64,000 nt of DNA from Isoperla grammatica. Taxonomy: Eukaryota; Arthropoda; Insecta; Plecoptera; Perlodidae. The position numbers and the translations under genes were made by a program. Below, piece after piece: positions 10,733 through 22,530 of the stretch (position 1 is the first letter of the stretch; each line of letters starts with the position of its first letter). Below the pieces are notes generated by a model that made no database searches, was not told where the DNA came from, and saw nothing but the letters and a program-made list of their open reading frames with translations. Where the stretch lies: NCBI GenBank assembly GCA_945910005.1, contig CAMDTW010000602.1, positions 1 through 64,000 on the forward strand. Reading direction: 5' to 3'.

Positions 10733-11277
10733 GTTCGTTTTTGGTTAAAATATGGATAAAATATAGAAATTGGCTGATTTCAGTCTATCTACCACAAACC
10801 TCTAGTTTTAAGAGGAATCTTGCATACGGCTGGGATTCCTAAGGGTTTCAACCAAAGTTGACAAATCGTTGTTTTAGAGCGTTTCAGGCTCTAATAAGCA
10901 CAATTTGTCCATTTTGTCACATTTCGATAACTTCTTTAGAAGTTACACCCTCCGTTGAAAAATAAGAATTATAGTTTTTATTCTTATGTATAAATTGAGG
11001 TTTTAAGTCGTTTTTGGTTAAAATATGCATAAAATATAGAAATTGGCTGATTTTAGTCTATCTACCACAAACTTCCAGTTTTAAGAGGAATCTTGCATAC
11101 GGCTGGGATTCCTAAGGGTTTCAACCAAATTGCACAAATCGTTGTTTTTTAGCGTTTCAGGCTCCAATAAGCACAATTTGTCCATTTCGTCACATTTCGA
11201 TAACTTCTATAGAAGTTACACCCTCCGTTGAAAAATAAGAATTATAGGTTGCATTCTTCAAGAGTATTATGAAAATG

Positions 11278-11303
11278 CATATATTGAGTTCATATATTGA
11301 GTT
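11278..11303 (+). repeat. 13-bp tandem duplication inside a monomer
   Basis: CATATATTGAGTT occurs twice in a row (11,278-11,290 and 11,291-11,303), where other GCATATATTGAG monomers have it once. It is a private event, either slippage or an assembly artefact; the surrounding stretch has many one-base indels. Confidence 0.9.
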
Positions 11304-11349
11304 TTTTGGTCGTTTTTTGGTTAAAATATGGATAAAATATAGAAATTGG

Positions 11350-13360
11350 CTGATTTCAGTCTATCTACCACATACTTCCAGTTTTAAGAGGAATCTTGCA
11401 TACGGCTGGGATTCCTAAGGGTTTCAACCAAGTTGACAAATCGTTGTTTTAGAGCGTTTTAGGCTCCAATAAGCACAATTTGTTTATAATGTCACATTTC
11501 GATAACTCCTTTAGAAGTAACACCAACCGTTGAAAAATAATAATGTTAGTGTGCATTCTGAAAGAGTATTATGAAAATGCATAAATTGAGTTTTTTTGGC
11601 GTTTTTGGTTTAAATATGCATAAAATATAGAAATTGGCTGATTTTAGTCTATCTACCACAAACTTCCAGTTTTAAGAGGAATCTTGCATACGGCTGGGAT
11701 TCCTAAGGGTTTCAACCAAATTGCACAAATCGTTGTTTTAGAGCGTTTCATGCTCCAATAAGCACAATTTGGCCATTTCGTCACATTTCGATAACTTCTA
11801 TAGAAGTTACACCCTCCGTTGAAAATAAGAATTATATTTTGCATTCTTCAAGAGTATTATGAAAATGCATAAATTGAGTTTTTTGGTCGTTTTTGGTTAA
11901 AATATGGATAAAATATAGAAATTGCTGATTTTAGTCTATCTACCACAAACTTCCAGTTTTAAGAGGAATCTTGCATACGGCTGGGATTCCTAAGGGTTTC
12001 AACCAAATTGCACAAATCGTTGTTTTAGAGCGTTTCAGGCTCCAATAAGCACAATTTGTCCATTTCGTCACATTTCGATAACTTCTATAGAAGTTATACC
12101 CTCCGTCGAAAAATAAGAATTATAGGTTGCATTCTTCAAGAGTATAATGAAAATGCATAAATTGAGTTTTTTCGTCGTTTTTGGTTAAAATATGCATAAA
12201 AAATAGAAATTGGCTGATTTCAGTCTATCTACCACAAACTTCGAGTTTTAAGAGGAATCTTGCATACTGCTGGGATTCCTAAGTGTTTCAACCAAAGTTG
12301 ACAAATCGTTGTTTGAGAGCGTTTCAGGCTCCAATAAGCACAATTTGTCCATTTTGTCACATTTCGATTACTTCTATAGAAGTTACACCCTCCGTTGAAA
12401 AATAAGAATTATAGGCTGCATTCTTCAAGAGTATAATGAAAATGCATTAATTGAGTTTTTTCGTCGTTTTTGGTTAAAATATGCATACAAAATAGAAATT
12501 GGCTGATTTCAGTCTATCTACCACAAACTTCGAGTTTTAAGAGGATCTTGCATACAGCAAGATCCTAAGTGTTTCAACATAAGTTGACAAATCGTTGTTT
12601 TAGTGCGTTTCAGGCTCCAATAAGCACAATTTGTCCATTTCGTCACATTTCGATAACTTCTATAGAAGTTACACCCTCCGTTGAAAAATAAGAATTATAG
12701 GCTGCATTCTTCAAGAGTATAATGAAAATGCATAAATTGAGTTTTTTTCGTCGTTTTTGGTTAAAATATGCATAAAATATAGAAATTGGCTGATTTTAGT
12801 CTATCTACCACAAACTTCCAGTTTTAAGAGGATCTTGCATACGGCTGGGATTCCTAAGGGTTTCAACCAAATTGCACAAATCGTTGTTTTGGAGCGTTTC
12901 AGGCTCAATAAGCACAATTTGTCCATTTCGTCACATTTCGATAACTTCTATAGAAGTAACACCCTCCGTCGAAAAATAAGAATTATAGGTTGCATTCTTC
13001 AAGAGTATAATGAAAATGTATAAATTGAGTTTTTTCGTCGTTTTTGGTTAAAATATGCATAAAAAATAGAAATTGGCTGATTTCAGTCTATCTACCACAA
13101 ACTTCCAGTTTTAAGAGGAATCTTGCATACGGCTGGGATTCCTAAGGGTTTCAACCAAAGTTGACAAATCGTTGTTTTAGAGCGTTTCAGGCTCCAATAA
13201 GCACAATTTGTCCATTTCGTCACATTTCGATAACTACTTTAGAAGTTACACCAACCGTTGAAAAATAATAATGTTAGTGTGCATTCTGAAAGAGTATTAT
13301 GAAAATGCATAAATTGAGTTTTTTGGTCGTTTTTGGTTAAAATATGCATTAAATATAGAA
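11350..13360 (+). repeat. HOR segment paired with 22.53-24.25 kb
   Basis: This segment matches 22,530-24,250 through shared markers: TTTCATGCTCNAATAAGC with AATTTGGCC (11,744 and 22,931), GAATTATATTTTGC, CTTCGAGTTTT with CATACTGCTGGG, then GTATAAATTG and an alpha unit. The offset is 11,187 at the first marker and 10,903 near 13,234. That drop fits loss of one monomer from the 22.5-kb copy, corresponding to about 12,420-12,710 here, combined with several one-base deletions in this copy. Confidence 0.8.
12542..12566. other. Perfect 10-bp-arm hairpin in one monomer
   Basis: AGGATCTTGC (12,542-12,551) and GCAAGATCCT (12,557-12,566) are exact reverse complements around the five-base loop ATACA. 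The sister form at this place is AGGAATCTTGC, ATACAGCTGG, GATTCCT, with only 7-bp arms and a 14-base centre. Both arms changed together, so that the right arm became an exact complement of the shortened left arm. This is what copying of one arm by a template switch would give. Confidence 0.85.
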
Positions 13361-16300
13361 ATTGGCTGATTTTAGTCTATCTACCACAAACTTCCAGTTT
13401 TAAGAGGAATCTTGCATACGGCCGGGATTCCTAAGGGTTTCAACCAAAGTTGACAAATCGTTGTTTTAGAGCGTTTCAGGCTCCAACAAGCACAATTTGT
13501 CCATTTCGTCACATTTCGATAACTCTTTAGAAGTTACACAAACCGTTGAAAAATAATAAAGTTAGTGTGCATTCTGAAAGAGTATTATGAAAATGCATAA
13601 ATTGAGTATTTTGGCTTTTTTGGTTAAAATATGCATAAAATATAGAAATTGGCTGATTTTAGTCTATCTTCCACAAACTTCCAGTTTTAAGAGGAATCTT
13701 GCATACGGCTGGGATTCCTAAGGGTTTTAACCGAATTGCACAAATCGTTGTTTAAGAGCGTTTCAGGCTCCAATAAGCACAATTTGTCCCATTTCGTCAC
13801 ATTTCGATAACTTCTTTAGAAGTAACACCCTCCGTTGAAAAATAAGAATTATAGGTTGCATTCTTCAAGAGTATTATGAAAATGCATAAATTGAGTTTTT
13901 TGGTCGTTTTTGGTTAAAATATGCATAAAATATAGAAATTGGCTGATTTTAGTCTATCTACCACAAACTTCCATTTTTCAGAGGAATCTTGCATACGGCT
14001 GGGATTCCTAAGGGTTTCAACCAAATTGCACAAATCGTGTTTTAGAGCGTTCAGGCTCCAATAAGCACAATTTGTCCATTTCGTCACATTTCGATAACTT
14101 CTTTAGAAGTTACACCCTCCGTTGAAAAATAAGAATTATAGTTTTTATTCTTATGCATAAATTGAGGTTTTAAGTCGTTTTTTTTAAAATATGCATAAAA
14201 TATAGAAATTGGCTGATTTTAGTCTATCTACCACAAACTTCCAGTTTTAAGAGGAATCTTGCATACGGCTGGGATTCCTAAGGGGTTTCAACCAAATTGC
14301 ACAAATCGTTGTTTTTGAGCGTTTCAGGCTCCAATAAGCACAATTTGTCCATTTCGTCACATTTCGATAACTTATATACAAGTTATACCCTCCGTCGAAA
14401 AATAAGAATTATAGGTTGCATTCTTCAAGAGTATAATGAAAATGCATAAATTGAGTTTTTTCGTCGTTTTTGGTTAAAATATGCATAAAATATAGAAATT
14501 GGCTGATTTCAGTCTATCTACACATACTTCCAGTTTTAAGAGGAATCTTGCATACGGCTGGATTCCTAAGGGTTTCAACCAAAGTTGACAAATCGTTGTT
14601 TTAGAGCGTTTTAGGCTCCAAAAAGCACAATTTGTCCATTATGTCACATTTCGATAACTACTTTAGAAGTTACACCAACCGTTGAAAAATAATAATGTTA
14701 GTGTGCATTCTGAAAGAGTATTATGAAAATGCATAAATTGAGTTTTTTGGTCGATTTTGGTTAAAATATGCATACAATATAGAAATTGGCTGATTTTAGT
14801 CTATCTACCACAAACTTCCAGTTTTAAGAGGAATCTTGCATACGGCCGGGATTCCTAAGGGTTTCAACCAAAGTTGACAAATCGTTGTTTAAGAGCGTTT
14901 CAGGCTCCAATAAGCACAATTTGTCCATTTCGTCACATTTCGATAACTTCTATAGAAGTTACACCCTCCGTTGAAAAATAAGAATTATAGGCTGCATTCT
15001 TCAAGAGTATAATGAAAATGCATAAATTGATTTTTTTCGTCGTTTTTGGTTAAAATATGCATAAAATATAGAAATTGGCTGATTTTAGTCTATCTACCAC
15101 AACTTCCAGTTTTAAGAGGAATCTTGCATACGGCTGGGATTCCTAAGGGTTTCAACCAAATTGCACAAATCGTTGTTTAAGAGCGTTTCAGGCTCCAATA
15201 AGCACAATTTGTCCATTTCGTCACATTTCGATAACTTCAATATAAGTTATACCCTCCGTCGAAAAATAAGAATTATAGGTTGCATTCTTCAAGAGTATAA
15301 TGAAAATGCATAAATTGAGTTTTTTCGTCGTTTTTGGTTAAAATATGCATAAAATATAGAAATTGGCTGATTTCAGTCTATCTACCAACAAACTTCCAGT
15401 TTTAAGAGAATCTTGCATACGGCTGGATTCCTAAGGGTTTCAACCAAAGTTGACAAATCGTTGTTTTAGAGCGTTTCAGGCTCCAATAAGCACAATTTGT
15501 CCATTTCGTCATATTTCGATAACTACTTTAGAAGTTACACCAACCGTTGAAAAATAATAATGTTAGTGTGCATTCTGAAAGAGTATTATGAAAATGCATA
15601 AATTGAGTTTTTTTGGCGTTTTGGTTTAAATATGCATAAAATATAGAAATTGGCTGATTTTAGTCTATCTACCACAAACTTCCAGTTTTAAGAGGAATCT
15701 TGCATACGGCTGGGATTCCTAAGGGTTTCAACCAAATTGCACAAATCGTTGTTTTAGAGCGTTTCAGGCTCCAAAGAGCACAATTTGTCCATTTCGTCAC
15801 ATTTCGATAACTTCTATAGAAGTTACACCAACTGTGAAAAATAATAAAGTTAGTGTGCATTCTGAAGAGTATTATGAAAATGCATAAATTGAGTATTTTG
15901 GCTTTTTTGGTTAAAATATGCATAAAATTTAGAAATTGGCTGATTTTAGTCTATCTTCCACAAACAATCAGTTTTAAGAGGAATCTTGCATACGGCTGTG
16001 ATTCCTAAGGGTTTCAACCGAATTGCACAAATCGTTGTTTAAGAGCGTTTCAGGCTCCAATAAGCACAATTTGTCCATTTCGTCACATTTCGATAACTTC
16101 TTTAGAAGTTACACCCTCGTTGAAAATAAGAATTATAGGTTGCATTCTTCAAGAGTATTATGAAAATGCATAAATTGAGTTTTTTGGTCGTTTTTGGTTA
16201 AAATATGCATAAAATATAGAAATTGGCTGATTTTAGTCTATCTACCACAAACTTCCAGTTTTAAGAGGAATCTTGCATACGGCCGGGATTCCTAAGGGTT

Positions 16301-17940
16301 TCAACCGAATTGCACAAATCGTTGTTTAAGAGCGTTTCAGGCTCCAATAAGCACAATTTGTCCATTTCGTCACATTTCGATAACTTCTTTAGAAGTAACA
16401 CCCTCCGTTGAAAAATAAGAATTATAGGTTGCATTCTTCAAGAGTATTATGAAAATGCATAAAATGAGTTTTTTGGTCGTTTTTGGTTAAAATATGCATA
16501 AAATATAGAAATTGGCTGATTTTAGTCTATCTACCACAAACTTCCATTTTTCAGAGGAATCTTGCATACGGATGGGATTCCTAAGAAATTCAACCAAATT
16601 GCACAAATCGTTGTTTTAGAGCGTTTCAGGCTCCAATCAAAGCACAATTTGTCCATTTCGTCACATTTCGATAACTTCTTTAGAAGTTACACCCTCCGAT
16701 GAAAAATAAGAAATATAGTTTTTATTCTTATGCATAAATTGAGGTTTTAAGTCGTTTTTGGTTAAAATATGCATAAAATATAGAAATTGGCTGATTTTAG
16801 TCTATCTACCACAAACTTCCAGTTTTAAGAGGAATCTTGCATACGGCTGGGATTCCTAAGGGTTTCAACCAAATTGCACAAATCGTTGTTTTTGAGCGTT
16901 TCAGGCTCCAATAAGCACAATTTGTCCATTTCGTCACATTTCGATAACTTCTATAGAAGTTACACCCTCCGTTGAAAAATAAGAATTATAGGTTGCATTC
17001 TTCAAGAGTATTATGAAAATGCATATATTGAGTTTTTTGGTCGTTTTTGGTTAAAATATGGATAAAATATAGAAATTGGCTGATTTCAGTCTATCTACCA
17101 CATACTTCCAGTTTTAAGAGGAATCTTGCATACGGCTGGGATTCCTTAGGGTTTCAACCAAAGTTGACAAATCGTTGATTTAGAGCGTTTTAGGCTCCAA
17201 TAAGCACAATTTGTCCATTATGTCACATTTCGATAACTACTTTAGAAGTTACACCAACCGTTGAAAAATAATAATGTTAGTGTGCATTCTGAAAGAGTAT
17301 TATGAAATTGCATAAATTGAGTTTTTGGTCGATTTTGGTTAAAATATGCATACAATATAGAAATTGGCTGATTTTAGTCTATCTACCACAAACTTCCAGT
17401 TTTAAGAGGAATCTTGCATACGGCCGGGATTCCTAAGGGTTTCAACCAAAGTTGACAAATCGTTGTTTTAGAGCGTTTTAGGCTCCAATAAGCACAATTT
17501 GTCCATTTCGTCACATTTCGATAACTTCTATAGAAGTAACACCCTCCGTTGAAAAATAAGAATTATAGGCTGCATTCTTCAAGAGTATAATGAAAATGCA
17601 TAAATTGAGTTTTTTCGTCGTTTTTGGTTAAAATATGCATAATATATAGAAATTGGCTTATTTTAGTCTATCTACCACAAACTTCCAGTTTTAAGAGGAA
17701 TCTTGCATACGGCTGGGATTCCTAAGGGTTTCAACCAAATTGCACAAATCGTTGTTTTTGAGCGTTTCAGGCTCCAATAAGCACAATTTGTCCATTTCGT
17801 CACATTTCGATAACTTCTATAGAAGTTACACCCTCCGTTGAAAAATAAGAATTATAGGTTGCATTCTTCAAGAGTATTATGAAAATGCATATATTGAGTT
17901 TTTTGGTCGTTTTTGGTTAAAATATGGATAAAATATAGAA
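13360..17940 (+). repeat. 4.59-kb HOR (about 16 monomers), copy 1
   Basis: This copy is followed directly by its partner at 17,941-22,530. The offset is 4,581 near 13,552, 4,588 near 15,874 and 4,589 near 16,711. The drift between the first two points is explained one by one by single-base indels, nearly all losses in this copy. Sixteen monomers with two delta units predict 16x289-32 = 4,592. It includes a shortened module X (from 15,560) with an extra monomer at about 16,140-16,430 that carries CGGCCGGG and TTGTTTAAGAGCG and is seen only here and in copy 2. Confidence 0.88.
15560..17850 (+). repeat. Module X, copy 2 (3' truncated, one extra monomer)
   Basis: The CCAAAGAGCA marker is at 15,771. 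The order follows copy 1 through alpha, alpha subtype, CCATTTTTCAG/CCAATCAAAG monomer, delta (16,717), alpha (17,277) and the ATAATATATAG beta monomer. It then leaves the module through a GCATATATTGAG monomer. One extra gamma monomer with GAATTGCACAAATC is inserted before the CCATTTTTCAG monomer. Confidence 0.82.
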
Positions 17941-20900
17941 ATTGGCTGATTTTAGTCTATCTACCACAAACTTCCAGTTTTAAGAGGAATCTTGCATACG
18001 GCCGGGATTCCTAAGGGTTTCAACCAAAGTTGACAAATCGTTGTTTTAGAGCGTTTCAGGCTCCAACAAGCACAATTTGTCCATTTCGTCACATTTCGAT
18101 AACTACTTTAGAAGTTACACAAACCGTTGAAAAATAATAAAGTTAGTGTGCATTCTGAAAGAGTATTATGAAAATGCATAAATTGAGTATTTTGGCTTTT
18201 TTGGTTAAAATATGCATAAAATATAGAAATTGGCTGATTTTAGTCTATCTTCCACAAACTTCCAGTTTTAAGAGGAATCTTGCATACGGCTGGGATTCCT
18301 AAGGGTTTCAACCGAATTGCACAAATCGTTGTTTAAGAGCGTTTCAGGCTCCAATAAGCACAATTTGTCCATTTCGTCACATTTCGATAACTTCTTTAGA
18401 AGTAACACCCTCCGTTGAAAAATAAGAATTATAGGTTGCATTCTTCAAGAGTATTATGAAAATGCATAAATTGAGTTTTTTGGTCGTTTTTGGTTAAAAT
18501 ATGCATAAAATATAGAAATTGGCTGATTTTAGTCTATCTACCACAAACTTCCATTTTTCAGAGGAATCTTGCATACGGCTGGGATTCCTAAGGGTTTCAA
18601 CCAAATTGCACAAATCGTTGTTTTAGAGCGTTTCAGGCTCCAATAAGCACAATTTGTCCATTTCGTCACATTTCGATAACTTCTTTAGAAGTTACACCCT
18701 CCGTTGAAAAATAAGAATTATAGTTTTTATTCTTATGCATAAATTGAGGTTTTAAGTCGTTTTTTTTAAAATATGCATAAAATATAGAAATTGGCTGATT
18801 TTAGTCTATCTACCACAAACTTCCAGTTTTAAGAGGAATCTTGCATACGGCTGGGATTCCTAAGGGTTTCAACCAAATTGCACAAATCGTTGTTTTTGAG
18901 CGTTTCAGGCTCCAATAAGCACAATTTGTCCATTTCGTCACATTTCGATAACTTATATACAAGTTATACCCTCCGTCGAAAAATAAGAATTATAGGTTGC
19001 ATTCTTCAAGAGTATAATGAAAATGCATAAATTGAGTTTTTTCGTCGTTTTTGGTTAAAATATGCATAAAATATAGAAATTGGCTGATTTCAGTCTATCT
19101 ACCACATACTTCCAGTTTTAAGAGGAATCTTGCATACGGCTGGGATTCCTAAGGGTTTCAACCAAAGTTGACAAATCGTTGTTTTAGCGCGTTTTAGGCT
19201 CCAAAAAGCACAATTTGTCCATTATGTCACATTTCGATAACTACTTTAGAAGTTACACCAACCGTTGAAAAATAATAATGTTAGTGTGCATTCTGAAAGA
19301 GTATTATGAAAATGCATAAATTGAGTTTTTTGGTCGATTTTGGTTAAAATATGCATACAATATAGAAATTGGCTGATTTTAGTCTATCTACCACAAACTT
19401 CCAGTTTTAAGAGGAATCTTGCATACGGCCGGGATTCCTAAGGGTTTCAACCAAAGTTGACAAATCGTTGTTTAAGAGCGTTTCAGGCTCCAATAAGCAC
19501 AATTTGTCCATTTCGTCACATTTCGATAACTTCTATAGAAGTTACACCCTCCGTTGAAAAATAAGAATTATAGGCTGCATTCTTCAAGAGTATAATGAAA
19601 ATGCATAAATTGATTTTTTTCGTCGTTTTTGGTTAAAATATGCATAAAATATAGAAATTGGCTGATTTTAGTCTATCTACCACAAACTTCCAGTTTTAAG
19701 AGGAATCTTGCATACGGCTGGGATTCCTAAGGGTTTCAACCAAATTGCACAAATCGTTGTTTAAGAGCGTTTCAGGCTCCAATAAGCACAATTTGTCCAT
19801 TTCGTCACATTTCGATAACTTCTATATAAGTTATACCCTCCGTCGAAAAATAAGAATTATAGGTTGCATTCTTCAAGAGTATAATGAAAATGCATAAATT
19901 GAGTTTTTTCGTCGTTTTTGGTTAAAATATGCATAAAATATAGAAATTGGCTGATTTCAGTCTATCTACCACAAACTTCCAGTTTTAAGAGGAATCTTGC
20001 ATACGGCTGGGATTCCTAAGGGTTTCAACCAAAGTTGACAAATCGTTGTTTTAGAGCGTTTCAGGCTCCAATAAGCACAATTTGTCCATTTCGTCATATT
20101 TCGATAACTACTTTAGAAGTTACACCAACCGTTGAAAAATAATAATGTTAGTGTGCATTCTGAAAGAGTATTATGAAAATGCATAAATTGAGTTTTTTTG
20201 GCGTTTTTGGTTTAAATATGCATAAAATATAGAAATTGGCTGATTTTAGTCTATCTACCACAAACTTCCAGTTTTAAGAGGAATCTTGCATACGGCTGGG
20301 ATTCCTAAGGGTTTCAACCAAATTGCACAAATCGTTGTTTTAGAGCGTTTCAGGCTCCAAAGAGCACAATTTGTCCATTTCGTCACATTTCGATAACTTC
20401 TATAGAAGTTACACCAACTGTTGAAAAATAATAAAGTTAGTGTGCATTCTGAAAGAGTATTATGAAAATGCATAAATTGAGTATTTTGGCTTTTTTGGTT
20501 AAAATATGCATAAAATTTAGAAATTGGCTGATTTTAGTCTATCTTCCACAAACAATCAGTTTTAAGAGGAATCTTGCATACGGCTGTGATTCCTAAGGGT
20601 TTCAACCGAATTGCACAAATCGTTGTTTAAGAGCGTTTCAGGCTCCAATAAGCACAATTTGTCCATTTCGTCACATTTCGATAACTTCTTTAGAAGTTAC
20701 ACCCTCCGTTGAAAAATAAGAATTATAGGTTGCATTCTTCAAGAGTATTATGAAAATGCATAAATTGAGTTTTTTGGTCGTTTTTGGTTAAAATATGCAT
20801 AAAATATAGAAATTGGCTGATTTTAGATATCTACCACAAACTTCCAGTTTTAAGAGGAATCTTGCATACGGCCGGGATTCCTAAGGGTTTCAACCGAATT

Positions 20901-22530
20901 GCACAAATCGTTGTTTAAGAGCGTTTCAGGCTCCAATAAGCACAATTTGTCCATTTCGTCACATTTCGATAACTTCTTTAGAAGTAACACCCTCCGTTGA
21001 AAAATAAGAATTATAGGTTGCATTCTTCAAGAGTATTATGAAAATGCATAAATTGAGTTTTTTGGTCGTTTTTGGTTAAAATATGCATAAAATATAGAAA
21101 TTGGCTGATTTTAGTCTATCTACCACAAACTTCCATTTTTCAGAGGAATCTTGCATACGGATGGGATTCCTAAGGGTTTCAACCAAATTGCACAAATCGT
21201 TGTTTTAGAGCGTTTCAGGCTCCAATCAAAGCACAATTTGTCCATTTCGTCACATTTCGATAACTTCTTTAGAAGTTACACCCTCCGATGAAAAATAAGA
21301 AATATAGTTTTTATTCTTATGCATAAATTGAGGTTTTAAGTCGTTTTTGGTTAAAATATGCATAAAATATAGAAATTGGCTGATTTTAGTCTATCTACCA
21401 CAAACTTCCAGTTTTAAGAGGAATCTTGCATACGGCTGGGATTCCTAAGGGTTTCAACCAAATTGCACAAATCGTTGTTTTTGAGCGTTTCAGGCTCCAA
21501 TAAGCACAATTTGTCCATTTCGTCACATTTCGATAACTTCTATAGAAGTTACACCCTCCGTTGAAAAATAAGAATTATAGGTTGCATTCTTCAAGAGTAT
21601 TATGAAAATGCATATATTGAGTTTTTTGGTCGTTTTTGGTTAAAATATGGATAAAATATAGAAATTGGCTGATTTCAGTCTATCTACCACATACTTCCAG
21701 TTTTAAGAGGAATCTTGCATACGGCTGGGATTCCTTAGGGTTTCAACCAAAGTTGACAAATCGTTGATTTAGAGCGTTTTAGGCTCCAATAAGCACAATT
21801 TGTCCATTATGTCACATTTCGATAACTACTTTAGAAGTTACACCAACCGTTGAAAAATAATAATGTTAGTGTGCATTCTGAAAGAGTATTATGAAATTGC
21901 ATAAATTGAGTTTTTTGGTCGATTTTGGTTAAAATATGCATACAATATAGAAATTGGCTGATTTTAGTCTATCTACCACAAACTTCCAGTTTTAAGAGGA
22001 ATCTTGCATACGGCCGGGATTCCTAAGGGTTTCAACCAAAGTTGACAAATCGTTGTTTTAGAGCGTTTTAGGCTCCAATAAGCACAATTTGTCCATTTAA
22101 TCACATTTCGATAACTTCTATAGAAGTAACACCCTCCGTTGAAAAATAAGAATTATAGGCTGCATTCTTCAAGAGTATAATGAAAATGCATAAATTGAGT
22201 TTTTTCGTCGTTTTTGGTTAAAATATGCATAATATATAGAAATTGGCTTATTTTAGTCTATCTACCACAAACTTCCAGTTTTAAGAGGAATCTTGCATAC
22301 GGCTGGGATTCCTAAGGGTTTCAACCAAATTGCACAAATCGTTGTTTTTGAGCGTTTCAGGCTCCAATAAGCACAATTTGTCCATTTCGTCACATTTCGA
22401 TAACTTCTATAGAAGTTACACCCTCCGTTGAAAAATAAGAATTATAGGTTGCATTCTTCAAGAGTATTATGAAAATGCATATATTGAGTTTTTTGGTCGT
22501 TTTTGGTTAAAATATGGATAAAATATAGAA
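17941..22530 (+). repeat. 4.59-kb HOR, copy 2
   Basis: Tandem partner of 13,360-17,940 with the same monomer order and private variants (CTCCAACAAGCAC, TTATATACAAGTTATACC, TTGATTTTTTTCGTCG, CTATATAAGTTATACC, the extra gamma monomer). It has far fewer one-base indels than copy 1. The left joint lies inside a monomer: before 17,930 it reads as the GCATATATTGAG/ATATGGATAAAATATAG type, after 17,950 as the GATTTTAG/CGGCCGGG type. That is a crossover product. Confidence 0.88.
20149..22460 (+). repeat. Module X, copy 3 (3' truncated, one extra monomer)
   Basis: The CCAAAGAGCA marker is at 20,357 and CCAATCAAAG near 21,225. It shares the extra gamma monomer and the early exit after the ATAATATATAG beta monomer with copy 2, as expected if both were carried in the 4.59-kb duplication. 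A private one-base loss gives TTTTAGATATCTACC near 20,823. Confidence 0.85.

Larger units (their letters stand above)
8671..11350 (+). repeat. Mosaic satellite segment
   Basis: About nine monomers of mixed class, without a single long sister copy that I could follow. It holds delta monomers near 8,677 and 10,973, two close alpha units (9,237 and 9,525), beta and gamma monomers, and a monomer near 10,682 that looks intermediate between gamma and delta. Pieces resemble the 22.46-22.73 kb and 26.96-27.3 kb regions. The segment looks like the product of several unequal exchanges. No non-satellite sequence is present. Confidence 0.7.
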
